Shown: one piece after another, positions 53,902-64,000 of the stretch
Layout of the letters: each line of letters opens with the position of its first letter
How positions within the stretch are numbered: the stretch's first letter is position 1
NCBI RefSeq assembly: GCF_011397635.1
Contig: NC_064759.1
Coordinates: forward strand, 15,644,428-15,708,427
DNA from: Epinephelus fuscoguttatus
Taxonomy: Eukaryota > Chordata > Actinopteri > Perciformes > Serranidae
DNA length: 64,000 bases
Direction: 5' to 3'
Notes under the pieces: generated by a model
What the model was told of the DNA's origin: nothing
Database searches by the model: none
The model's input: the letters and a program-made list of their open reading frames with translations, nothing else
Program-made: the position numbers and the translations under genes

Positions 53902-56900
53902 ATGGGAGAAAGTGGTTCACAGAGGGGCTCCTGGTTTCTCCCCTCGTCCATCCACCCTCTGTTCCTCTCCCAGGTGTCCCCCTCTGCAGACCTGGCTGTT
54001 GCTGTCTTTCTTACCTTCACATGTGAGCACTTTCAGAGGACACTGTCATCAGTGTGTTCATCTCAGATTTGTTTTTGTGACTGTATGTACTGAATGCATT
54101 TTTGGTTTTGGGGGTTAACTGTGCCTTTAAAGTGACATTTTAATTGGAAAATTTGTGTTCAACTGACTATAAAAGACGTTTTGTGTCAACTCAGAGTTTA
54201 TGTGCGCTGTTTGACTGACATATTACAAATCAACACAAAATATAAATTTAAACACTCTCATTAAAGAAAAAAGTTCAGACCGTCTGAATACAAAACACCT
54301 GCATCCAGCTGAGCAGCAGAGAAACATTCTTCACCTCTGAATCTTAAACAAAACCCTCGCCGTTTGGTTTGCACAGCAAATTGATGAAACTGCAGATGGA
54401 CAGGTGCTCCGCTCTTTCAGTCACATTGGTTAATTTGTGTTGGGCTCTGTTTGAGTTAATTGGCTTGTCTGTGGAGCAGCGTGAGTGTTTGGGTGGCTGC
54501 AGAGCAGTTACTGTTGTATTGATGAATTGTCGTGGATTGATCCACCCTGACTCCCTCTGCTCTACCTCACGTTGTGCAATTATGCTCAACATATCTAATT
54601 TAAAGAGCAAACTTAAAGTGACTTCTTATATTACTCTTGCTCCAGGTGTTGTATCCGTCCTGGGGAATGGCACAGTGTTGTTAGTCTACTCCAGGAAGAG
54701 AAAGAAGCTCAGACCACCAGAGCTCATGACCGTCAACCTGGCCTTCTGCGATTTTGGCTTCAGCCTCTTTGGGGCGCCGTTTTCCATCATTTCCAGGTAT
54801 AGGAGATTTTGTTTTCAACCAATAAGTAGACAGCCATGAATCCAGGGTGATGACACTGTGAGTGTAACACAGACAACATCTAAACCAGCAGACACTGAGA
54901 CAGAAGGTGATAATCCATTAAGCAGGGAGACTAAAGCCCGTCTCTGCCTCTTTCAGCCTGTGCCACACCTGGGTGTTTGGGGAGACAGGGTGCCTTTGGT
55001 ATGGCGTTCAGGGCTTTGTGTTTGGCATCGGCTCTCTGCTCACCACCTGTCTCATCTCTCTGGACCGGTGCCTGAAGATCTGCTGCTTAAGATACGGCAA
55101 GTCTGAGATCTTTCTTATAATCCACTTATTTATGACTGCACTCTAAATCCATCTGACTCTTCCTGAATAAATGTGAGCATTTTTTGCCACACAGGTTTTT
55201 ACACAAACCTCACTTACACAACATACTGATTCCAGCCTGTAGAGGACCCTCCTCTTCTTGTGTAAATGTACTGATGTAAAGAGTTTTAAAGGCCGTTCAT
55301 TGATTGATGATTGCTTATGTAACACTAAAGGTCAGTTAAACCTGCTGATGTTTTAAGAAAAGGGTTACGTGAAATGTCAAGACTTCCCTTGAGGTTGAGG
55401 CTCATTATGCCTTGCACATGAGCACGCTGCTGAAATAGTCACACTAAGTTCATTAAGGGCCCTGTGTGTATGGTTTAGAGGGATATATTGGCAGAAATGG
55501 AACTTAATGTAATAAATATGTTTTGCTTAGTGTGTCACCTGAAAATGAGAATCATTGTGTTTTTGTTTGTTAGAATGAGCAAGTTATATCTATATAGGGA
55601 GCAAGCCTTGTCCACAGAGTCCGCCACGTTGCACTGCCATGTTTCTACAGTAGACTAGAATGGACAAACCAAACACTGGCTCTAGATAGGGCCAGTCCTT
55701 GTCGCATTTTCGCCTTAGCCACTGTAGTTAGTAGCCCCTCCGCATCGAGAGCGTCAGAAAACACATTTTTTTTAAAACTTGAAACTATGTTATTCAGTGT
55801 TTTCACCAGTTTAAATCACTGGGTCTCTTTGTTTTGGAGAGGAAGAGACCTCTGTGAATAATTTGGCTCCCAGTAAATGTCTGAACGTTGGCATGGTAGA
55901 GGCCATAGTACTCTGCCGGAAAACGGCTGATTGCCCCTTCTGGGTTGGTAGAGAGTAACTGTCTCAAGCGAAGGGGTCTTGTTCAAGAGTAAATAAGTGG
56001 TAGAGTGGTAGAATAGAGCGTGAGATGGATCACTGGTTTGGTGCAGCGTCTGCAGTGATGCGGCTGCTGCACTGGACTGTTGTGGTGAAGAGGGAACTGA
56101 GCCAGAAGGCAAAGCTTTCGATTTACTGGTCCATCTACGTCCCAACCCTCACCTATGGTCATGAGCTCTGGGTAGTGACCGAAAGATTGAGATCGCGGAT
56201 ACAAACGGCTGAAATGAGTTTCCACCATGGGGTTGCTGGGCTCAGCCTTACAGATATGTTGAGGAGCTCGAACATCTGGAGGGAGCTTGGAGTAGAGCTG
56301 CTGCTCCTTCGCGTTGAAAGGGGTCAGTTAAGGTGGTCAGGATGAATCAGGATGAATCAGGATGCTTCCTGGGCGCCTCCTGTTAGAGGTGTCCCACTGG
56401 TAGGAGGCCCCAAAGTAGACCCAGAACATGCTGGAGGGATTACATATCTCTTCTGGTTGGGGAGCACCTTAGGGTCCCCCAGGAGGAGCTGGAAAGTGTT
56501 GCTGCCCCCATGACCCAACCTCAGATAAAGGGATATAAATGGATGGATGGACATATTAGCATGTGCCGGGCTAGCTACCTAACTCTAATGAGCCATACAA
56601 CGTTGAAGATTCAGTGAATATTGAGTGCTTTGACCAGTTTTAATCACCTGGTCTGTTTGTTCTGGAGAGGAAAGACCTCTGCGGATAATCTGGCCCCACG
56701 TAAAAACCTCCTGAAGAAAGAACACTGAAGGAATTCTAACCGGGAGAAGTTTCAGCTGATTGCAATCTGCAATCTTCACAGCTAGATGCTACTAAACCCC
56801 TTTAAATTTTACACACTGCTCCTTTAAAGGTCATCCATTGATTGATGATTGCTTTTATAAGACTAAAGGTCACTTAAACCTGCTGATGCTTCAAGAAAAT

Positions 56901-59900
56901 GGTAAAGTGAAATGTCAAGACTTCCCATGATGTTAAGTGCCCATTATGCCTACACATGGACACACTACTCATATAAGTTCATTAAGTGGTTTCATGCTTC
57001 TTGGCTCTCTAGGTCAATGGATCGAGAGGCGCCATGTGTCTCTGTCCATAGCGTTGGTGTGGGTTTACACACTGTTCTGGGCTCTGCTGCCTGTGTTTGG
57101 CTTTGGAAGCTATGGACCAGAACCTTATGGGACCAGCTGCACCATCAACTGGTAGTCTCTCTGATTTCGATTACAGTGCTGCTCTATTCCCTTCTGTTCA
57201 CATGCACTAAAGTCTGCAGACACCTGTGTATTCTCTGATTTGTATTCTTCGTGCACTTGCAGACAACCATGTCATCGATAACCAGTCTGCCTGTGTCACT
57301 GTTTCAAGGTGGAGAATGAGGTCGTCTCTAAATGACCGAATCTATATTTTCCTCATCCTGGTGTTATGCTTCGGGTTTCCTACACTCACTATCATCACTT
57401 CATATGTGGCCATCCTGCTGACGGTGAGGACAACTGCTGCTTCCTGACCCTAAATGGAGGGTCTGGGAGCTGTGTGTGTATTCTGCAATTATTTTTGTTT
57501 TAATGTGTCAGACACTCCTTTAAAGCCACTTTAAATGAATGAGAAAACCGCACCTCTGGCACCCCCTAGTGATACAATTGAGAAAGACACAAAAGCAGAC
57601 AGTAATGCACTGTAAGCACTACTTCTCAGGGGTACAGGGGAGTACCAAATGAGCAACGTGAGAAAATGACCCACTGACCCAGATGTCACAATGTGTGTCA
57701 GTTGTTTTGTGGTTATTTTATGGATTGCTAATTTCTTTACAAGTATGCAGGGATACTTGGGTGAATGGGCTGACAGGAACTAAAACAAATGCCATCATGA
57801 GAAGAAAAATGGAAGTAAGGAAAGCAAACAAATGACTGGACTTGATATATTAGGTAACGTTTTTCTTTAGCTGTTGAACTTTCCTGCTGGCATGGCGAAT
57901 TATTTCCACTCACACAGGCGCAGAACATACGTGTTAGTTTGCCAGTGGCTGTAGTCTTTGTGATATGTTCAATGCAACTTTTAGCCAAGACACAGCACAC
58001 AGGCAATGTGAGGCAATGCAACAGTCGGTCTTTGTTGCCACTAGTTCTTAGATGCCGGTTTGGTGTGTCTTGGCCTTAAGTGACTAATAGGGACAACAGT
58101 ATTTGAAATTTGTCCAGCTTCCTAGTACTAAGAGCTGCTCCTAGTGACAAAATTCAAAATAAATTCTTAGATTGTGATATTTTCTTATAATTTCCCCTTA
58201 AAGTTAAGACTAGGTCCTTGTAAAGATACAGGTTATTCACAAAGCATCTCAGACCTCAAAAGAGCTCCTAAGGTGATAAACTGTTAAGAGCAGGGAGATG
58301 GACTTTTCAGAGGTTTAAGAGTTTCTTAATCAGAGGAGAAAATGGTGGAAACCAAAAGTGGTCGGAGAAATATTCGCCAAACACTGGATGACAGTGAGTA
58401 AATGAAATGCTGCAGGTAAGATCATGCTGGAATAATATGTGTGGTTGATGTCATTAGGGATAAGTACACATTTCCCACCTAACGCTATAACGCCAGAAAT
58501 AAAATGATCACATTACTAGGATATTTGTAAAACTGGAAAAATGCCACACTACAGCAGTGATGACTTGAGTCCGTCTCAACCTTCCATCATCAGAGTGATC
58601 ACACTAACAATGACAACACTTTTACAGTCAGCAGTTTATTTCATTTCCACTGGGTGTCCACACCTTGCAGGCTCACAAAAGGGCCGTGTCTCTGACAACC
58701 AATCACATCTGTTAAAAGCAAGCGTCTCACCTAGCAACAGGGTCAACCACACCTCCTCACTAAGGTCAAAGTTTCTGTCCCTTCCTTTCTCAGAGTTGCT
58801 CTGAAAACGTTCCAAAATCACTCCTAAGCTAAGACTCCTGACTAAAAGTTTTTAGGTTAAGTTAGGAGGTCTCTGAGAGGACTCTCAGGATGTTTGTTAA
58901 TACAGCCCCTGGCCTATTTGTTGTTGTCTTCCTGCAACAACTCAACTGGAACACTTCAGAGAAGACTTCTCCTTAAGTGAGACTTGGTTCGACCAGATCA
59001 AGTGAAAAGCAAAGAGAAATATTTCAAATCTCTGTAGGACCCTTTCCATAATGTTGTCATACACTTATCATAGCAGTCTGAGCACTTTTAGTGGACGCTT
59101 ATAGATGGTGAGCTATTGACATGAAAGATCACATTGCAGCCCATTTTGCTGCTGCCAGCTACAGGGCTCTCGCTCAATACTGGACCAACTTCAAAAGATT
59201 TTGTTCCTGTTAGTCTCTTAGACACAGTAACATTCAAAAATAGAGTTTCAGTTGATTGAAATATACCAGCCTGAGTGCCCCTTAAATTGTTGCTTCTGTC
59301 TTCAGGTCTACAGATCTAATCGCACTCTGGCATCTATACCGTCCTCCTCTGTCAGCCACACCAGCAAAGACCTGAGACTTGCAAAGGTAAACCTTAGTGA
59401 GGATCACTTTCAGAATCACTGATACACCTCCTGCAGGAGGAATAAAGTGGTGTGCTTATTTCAGATGGCTGCTGTGGTGTGCATCAGCTTCCTCATGGCC
59501 TGGACACCCTATGCCACTGTGTCTCTGATGTCTGCACTCATTCCCAGAGATGACCAAGAAGCATCTTTACAGACTGCGGTGGAGGAGACCACCAACATCC
59601 CATCATTACTCAACTGGACAGCTACAGAATATTACAGACAAATCTCCTACAGCACTGATAACAAGTGGAGCGATGTGAGCAACATGAATTCGGCCTCCAT
59701 CATCGGTTTGAGTGACGCCTTGCTCAGGTCCACCCTGGACAGTGAAGCTGAGCTAATGACCACGAGCCCTCAGCTACTCTCCTGTTTCCCACCTGTAGTC
59801 ACCTTGATCCCTGCTATGTTTGCCAAGTCCCACTGCATGATTAACCCTTTAATCTACCAGATCATGAACAGGGAGTTCAGGGATGACGTCTGTGTGATGG

Positions 59901-60109
59901 TGTTAGGCCAGGAGAAGGCAGAGAGGAGGCGAATGCAGGGGAGGAAGGGGAGCTCATATGAACGTAAGGACCAAGAGCAAACTGCCACTTTAATTTGGAA
60001 AAATAGTCCAAGTGTTGAGTCTCTTTTTCTTTCTCCTCTCTTGAAGGGACCATCAGCCTCTCCTACTGCCACAGTTGGAAGAGGAAAAGTTGCAAGCCCA
60101 TGTCCTTGA
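53902..60109 (+). CDS. Non-visual opsin (neuropsin-group type), 7 coding exons
   Basis: This is a retinal-binding seven-helix receptor. Exons: 53902-54022, 54646-54796, 54957-55096, 57013-57151, 57309-57423, 59306-59386, 59465-60109; together 1392 bases, 463 residues plus stop, all phases agreeing. Visible: TM1 VLGNGTVLLVY, TM2 NLAFCD, Cys103-Cys180 disulfide pair, Tyr106 at the position of rhodopsin Glu113, Glu174 at the position of Glu181, AWTPY in TM6, retinal lysine Lys370 in IPAMFAKS, and NPLIY in TM7. Tyr113/Glu181 is typical of bistable non-visual opsins. The D/ERY motif is DRC. Extracellular loop 3 is about 76 residues (277-352) with a glycosylation site at Asn299. The first ATG in the exon (53873) is out of frame, so 53902 is the first in-frame start. 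I place it with fish Opn6-Opn9 but cannot choose among them. Confidence 0.88.
55457..56823. mobile_element. TTAA-MITE copy 3, interrupted by a LINE, in opsin intron
   Basis: It is bounded by TTAA at 55453-55456 and 56824-56827. The ends GGGCCCTGTGTGTATGGTTT and (right) TTTACACACTGCTCCT resemble the other copies. The internal stretch CACAGAGTCCGCCACGTTGC matches the truncated copy at 21308-21549. A LINE has inserted near 55890-56548. A MITE-internal segment (GGTCTCTTTGTTTTGGAGAG) recurs after the LINE as GGTCTGTTTGTTCTGGAGAG, so part of the MITE is duplicated around it. Confidence 0.65.
55890..56548 (+). repeat. 5'-truncated LINE, 3' end
   Basis: The + strand frame 56025-56345 encodes KRELSQKAKLSIYWSIYVPT and LTYGHELWVV, a typical C-terminal region of fish non-LTR retrotransposons. 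The 3' end runs into GATAAAGGGATATAAATGGATGGATGG, the tail style of such elements. Upstream wording (CTCTGCCGGAAAACGGCTGA) belongs to the same ORF but is out of frame, so it is dead. Confidence 0.75.
57740..58078. repeat. Short DNA transposon, CCTGACACACCAA family, in opsin intron
   Basis: It closes with GGTTTGGTGTGTCTTGGCCTTA, the reverse complement of the start of the copy at 17116. The left boundary is approximate. Confidence 0.45.
58225..58911. repeat. Short DNA transposon in opsin intron
   Basis: The right end, reversed, reads CCAGGGGCTGTATTAACAAA followed by CATCCTGAGAGTCCTCTCAG and resembles the left stretch TTATTCACAAAGCATCTCAG. These imperfect inverted ends fit a decayed fish element of the Harbinger or hAT kind. 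The class is a guess. Confidence 0.4.
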
Positions 60110-60289
60110 CTGTTGAAAGAAAAAAAGAAATCAAAAGAAACAGAGGAACTGAGAGAGCAGGAGTGGAGGAGGAACAGACTCCTGGGCAAATGATAAGTCA
60201 GTAGGAGCCAGTGCATTGGACTTTTCCTCCTTAGACACTGAAGGCAACACAGGGAGACACTACAGCATCTGTGGATGAAAGACAAGAAC

Positions 60290-60290
<1 letters not shown>

Positions 60291-60331
<41 letters not shown>
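60291..60331. repeat. (AGAT)n microsatellite
   Basis: About ten uninterrupted AGAT units lie some 180 bp after the opsin stop codon, so probably within the 3' untranslated region or just beyond. It is a plausible polymorphic marker. Confidence 0.9.
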
Positions 60332-60339
60332 CATGTTTG

Positions 60340-61900
60340 TATGATAAACAATTGACTTTCTTTTCTTGTTGTCTTGTCATTTCTATAAAGATGTTAAAGC
60401 TAATTGTCACCGGCCTGTTTTTTGGTTGTGGTTGCTAAATTATCCTGCTAAGGGACGCAAACACACCATTAATCCCCCAGAATCCTCCACTCACACACTT
60501 CCCGTACTTGAATGCCGCCTGGTGCCATGTTTGCTGTGGGATTATTTGATTTAACACAAAGTGATTACAGAATATGCAACATAGGCTACTGTATATGCAC
60601 AGCACTGAAGGTCCTGAAGGGGGGATCAAAGTCTTCTTTCAGATATTAGACAGAAAATCCAAAATACATGATTAGGTGTGCATTTTAGTTCAGATATCTG
60701 TTCTGGAAAAATGTCATTAGAAGATACCTAACTTCATCCATTGGAAAAGAGGGTGGATCTGAGTGTCACAGGAAAATGAACAGGGCAAATACTTTTCTGA
60801 TTTGCTGGTGATTCAATCAGCTTTTAGTGCATTTTATTGATTATGTACACAGAATATTCATCTCAATGTGCTGCTTCCTGGAGATACTTCATAAATTAAG
60901 GATATTTTGAGTCGTGATGATGATAACAATGCAAAATACATATGTAAAGCGTACCATTATTTTACAGGGGTATTTTGGTGAGAATAACAGGGTTGACATG
61001 AAATCGGGGGACACAGATAAATTTACATATATTTAAAAAAATAGTATATATTTATGCCAAAAACATTGTTTAACAATAAGGTCATATATAAAACAATATG
61101 TAAATGGAAAAAAACAACTTTCCCCCCACATTTTACAAATTAAAAGACCTGCTGAAGTAAAACTATTATAGCGAGGGACAGGCCTAAAACCTCACTCTCA
61201 TCCGTATAAAGCTGTTTTAAATATTTTAAACATTATTCATTTGACTTTAATTTGATGTTATATTACAGGCAAAAGACAAAGCAAAGTTATATTTTTAAAA
61301 TTACATATTTATTAATTGTTTAAAGCTTTTTATGACTGATTACTGGCACCGATTCCGTGGAATGACCCATGAGTTATCCATTCATAAAAAATAAATAATT
61401 TCAATTGTTTTGTTTTGTTTATTGTAATTTTTTCCTATTAGGTGATTTCTGTATTAAGATCCTTCATCCATTGGAATAGACAGAGAAAAAACCCCACATA
61501 ATTAAGTATCCAAAAAAAACCCCAACAACTCACCATTACAATATTTTTTGTGTCAAGGGTTAAGCTGGCGATGACTTTCTCATCTTATCCCTGACAGAAA
61601 TTGAATAACTGTTTTTTCCAAACAGAAATGTATTTAATTTGATTTAATTCAATTTAATTCAATTTAATTTGTTTAAACTTGCCTCGAAATTTCAAAATAA
61701 AGGACGCACCACAGGGTCATTATTGTGCAAATTTATTATATATTTTTTTCTACCACATACCAGTTGAGAGACAGTTTAAATGTTTCGGTGTTTTGGGGCA
61801 GGTGCCTGAATTGTCAGGTTAGTCATCTAATTGTTGTTTTTTTAAAAAAAAATATTTTTAAATTGTAGACTGTGTTTATAATTCACGTTTGGCTCCCAAT
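60340..61900. other. Intergenic opsin to iffo1, AT-rich
   Basis: No exon and no clear polyadenylation signal for the opsin near its stop; the first AATAAA seen on the + strand is far downstream, near 61390. A (TTTAATTCAA)-like simple stretch lies at about 61630-61675. Confidence 0.5.
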
Positions 61901-61901
61901 C

Positions 61902-62340
61902 ATATCCTCCTGAGACCCTGTGTCCTCATGGGACATCCCATTATGGGTTTACTGGACCTTATACTTCATTCTACTTGACTTAGACCCGTTGTCCTCATTC
62001 ATGGACACTTTTTGTGCCATCTAGTGGCAGTAAGAGCACAATATACTAATCCATGTAAAAACAAGATGGCAGCCATCTCTGCCAAGTCAGTCTGCAGCTG
62101 ATCCCGACACAGAAGTGGACAAAGTCCAAAACCTGATCACATTTTATGGTTGCAACTTGTTTATTTATGATTAATAATGTTTGTAGTTTGATATGGCAAC
62201 TAATCTGACCAATTTTAGCAACAGTAACAAGCTGAGGTGCTGGTAATTAGGAAGTACTCCTTTGAAGACATTGAGACTTGATTATTGTTGACAGTGTTGA
62301 TGTTTTTATTCATATTTATTCTCAGGTCTCAGGAGGATAT
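61902..62340. mobile_element. Short TIR element, second copy
   Basis: It has the ends ATATCCTCCTGAGACC and GGTCTCAGGAGGATAT, a perfect 16-bp inverted repeat, and a body nearly collinear with 53082-53586. It carries small deletions relative to that copy. It lies just upstream of the iffo1 promoter region. Confidence 0.75.
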
Positions 62341-62399
62341 TAAAATCTGAATTATTTCCTCTCCAAATCAAATTCAGTGATGTCTTGTCTGGTGTTCCA

Positions 62400-62929
62400 C
62401 AGTAAACAAATAGTTAACGGATCAGCGCGCCTCTGGTCGGGTATTTACGGTAGCCGTGCTCTTCCAATCCCGCAGCACCGTCTCCTGCCTGCGGTCACGT
62501 CTTGTTGCCAGAACTTCAGTGACGCGGTGACACAGGATTTCAGTGTTATTCATCCCCCCTCTGCGTCTTTTTTCCTTCGTTTAATTGCGTTTATTTTAGC
62601 AGCACATCTCACGAGGGGCTGGTCCATCGCTGCAGCAGTTTGTACCCCTGCTTCCAGCCAGCCCCCCTGTTGGAGCCGTTACTGGATGTTTTGTCACGGA
62701 CGGTGAGAGAGCTCTGATCCATCAGCCGACGTTAAGACCTCTGAGCTTTAAGGATCAGATTCTTATTTAGAAACGGTTATATAATCTGGTAAACACTGGC
62801 GTTTTGTGCGCGGGTCTTTCTCGTTCGTTTCCCAGCTACTTATTTATTCATTTTATTCTGTTGTAGACTAGATAATTCCCGTCCGTGTTCATGCCAGATC
62901 TGCAGCGCTTTAGTTTTCCATACCATAGC
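62400..62929 (+). promoter_or_regulatory. iffo1: iffo1 promoter and 5' leader region
   Basis: GC content and CpG rise from about 62420 compared with the AT-rich sequence before it, as in a CpG-type promoter. No TATA box is evident. The transcription start cannot be fixed; the open frame at 62377-62706 lacks recognisable motifs and is probably leader or promoter sequence. Confidence 0.4.
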
Positions 62930-63882
62930 ATGAATCCTTTGTTGGGGGCCAACACGCATCTCCAACAGCATCCGCAGCAGAGTCAAGCCCTCGGACACCC
63001 AGATTCCCCCTCAGGCCTCCTGCCCGACACCGTTTTCGGTGTAGCTGACCCGACGTCCTTTTTTCTGGGTGAGCAGCCTGTGCCGGGGCCTGATCAGGGA
63101 GGGCCTGACTTCACCGCACCCTCACAGACCTCACCTTTCCTCCATCACAACCACACTCCCTTCCAGCACCGCGCTGTGCCGCACCCCCCTGCAGCCATGG
63201 CTCTCAGAAACGACTTGGGATCCAACATCAGCGTCCTCAAAACTCTCAATCTGAGGTTCAGATGCTTTTTGGCTAAAGTGCACGAGTTAGAGCGCAGGAA
63301 TAAGATCTTAGAGAAGCAGCTGCAACAGGCGCTGGATGCCAACAAGGGCTGTCAAGGTGGATGCTGTGAGGGCAGGGGGCATACACAGGAGGCGAGTGTG
63401 CAGACTGGATTTGTGGGGACCATACCGCTCAGGCCTGGCTCCCTCCCCTTCCACAACACCAACAACTCAGCCAGGAGGCCTACAACACTGTTCCCACCAC
63501 CTCTCACAACAACCCTGCAGCCTGCAACCGCTGATAACTCCAGCTCAACCCAAACAAATGCCACTTTAAACCCAGCCATCACCATCAGCCAGGCCTCTCC
63601 CTGTGTGGACTCCCCTGGCTCTGCCTCCAGAACTATCACCAACACCAGCGCAGGCCCGGGGAGCTCCACCAACCCTCCTCCACGGTTCCTCCCAGGCACC
63701 ATCTGGTCCTACAACCATGCACGCAAGTTTGGTGCTGGTGCAGAGCGTCTGACCAGCCCAGGGGTGTCCTGGATGCACCCTGATGGAGTCGGGGTCCAGA
63801 TTGACACCATCACCCCTGAGATAAGAGCCCTGTATAATGTCCTGGCCAAAGTGAAGAGGGAGAGAGACGAGTATAAACGCAG
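62930..63882 (+). CDS. iffo1: Intermediate filament family orphan 1, exon 1 (partial at window end)
   Basis: The protein is related to nuclear lamins and intermediate filaments; human IFFO1 acts in the nucleus and in DNA double-strand-break tethering. The first exon gives about 317 residues. It starts MNPLLGANTHLQQ, as the human protein starts MNPLFGPN, continues through a proline-rich head, then coil 1A MALRNDLGSNISVLKTLNLR and FRCFLAKVHELERRN, a Ser/Thr/Pro-rich linker longer than in human, and GVGVQIDTITPEIRALYNVL. It ends YKRR at donor GTAAAC (63883), where the human frame continues with W. An in-frame upstream ATG at 62891 would add 13 residues; I prefer 62930 by homology. The remaining exons lie beyond the window. 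Confidence 0.93.
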
Positions 63883-64000
63883 GTAAACCCCTTTTGCTGC
63901 ACTTGTATCAGTCAGGCCTACAGGGGCATTTCTACCAAACATTAGGTTGTTGTGTTGATTTCTTAAGTGTGTGTAATGCTCTACACTGGAGCAGTGAGCA

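Noticed and set aside
53762-54118. 118-codon + strand open frame at the opsin start
   Set aside because: The other frame (from 53902) joins to TM1 in phase and reads as an opsin N-terminus, so this one is at most an upstream regulatory frame.
56025-56345. 106-codon frame resembling a protein gene
   Set aside because: It encodes a fragment of a LINE reverse-transcriptase region, 5'-truncated with a broken upstream frame, so it is annotated as a repeat.
57242-57300. Exon candidate starting after the TTGCAG at 57262
   Set aside because: Joined to the previous opsin exon it gives a stop at once. The acceptor at 57308 (TTTCAAG) gives an uninterrupted frame into TM5.
59854-60351. 165-codon minus-strand open frame
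   Set aside because: It is the antisense shadow of the opsin last exon plus the (AGAT)n repeat, which yields the repeated Leu-Ser-Ile-Tyr part. No motifs or splice logic support it.
63352-63702. 116-codon minus-strand frame
   Set aside because: It is a shadow of the GC-rich iffo1 first exon, whose + frame has clear homology.

Overview
The window is nuclear DNA from a ray-finned fish, most likely a percomorph teleost. The evidence is a set of vertebrate-type split genes with GT-AG introns and a dense background of fish-style short transposons and tRNA-derived SINEs. No bacterial, plasmid or CRISPR features were seen. All recognisable genes lie on the + strand, in the order ncapd2, a C-type natriuretic peptide gene, gapdh, a non-visual opsin, iffo1. 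The backbone ncapd2-gapdh-iffo1 matches human 12p13 (NCAPD2, GAPDH, IFFO1). The natriuretic peptide gene and the opsin gene are extra members lying between those anchors.

Layout. 1-2150: upstream non-coding DNA with a decayed LINE piece. 2146-34200: ncapd2 (condensin I subunit D2), one 5' non-coding exon and 31 coding exons that I could join in frame into 1400 residues. Three of its introns (5, 9 and 12) each carry a copy of a composite U85/SCARNA10-type small Cajal-body RNA, the same host-gene relationship as in mammals. 36490-37740: natriuretic peptide precursor of 131 residues. 37863-39359: a 1.5 kb TTAA-flanked non-autonomous DNA transposon. 42740-48990: gapdh, 11 coding exons, 333 residues. 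51885-60109: opsin of 463 residues in 7 coding exons, with a retinal-binding lysine, a very long third extracellular loop and one GC-AG intron. 62890-64000: first coding exon of iffo1, cut by the window end.

Repeats fill the large introns and intergenic gaps: at least four copies of a TTAA-flanked MITE family that begins AG and carries CAGTGTGTAGGATTT-like ends, a second element nested in one of them, three tRNA-derived SINEs, three LINE fragments and several hAT-like short elements. The genes do not form one pathway. They are neighbours by conserved synteny: mitotic chromosome condensation, peptide hormone signalling, glycolysis, light sensing and a nuclear intermediate-filament-related protein. 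The most interesting features are the triplicated scaRNA, all three copies keeping the antisense element for U5 snRNA C45, and the opsin with its roughly 76-residue extracellular loop 3.
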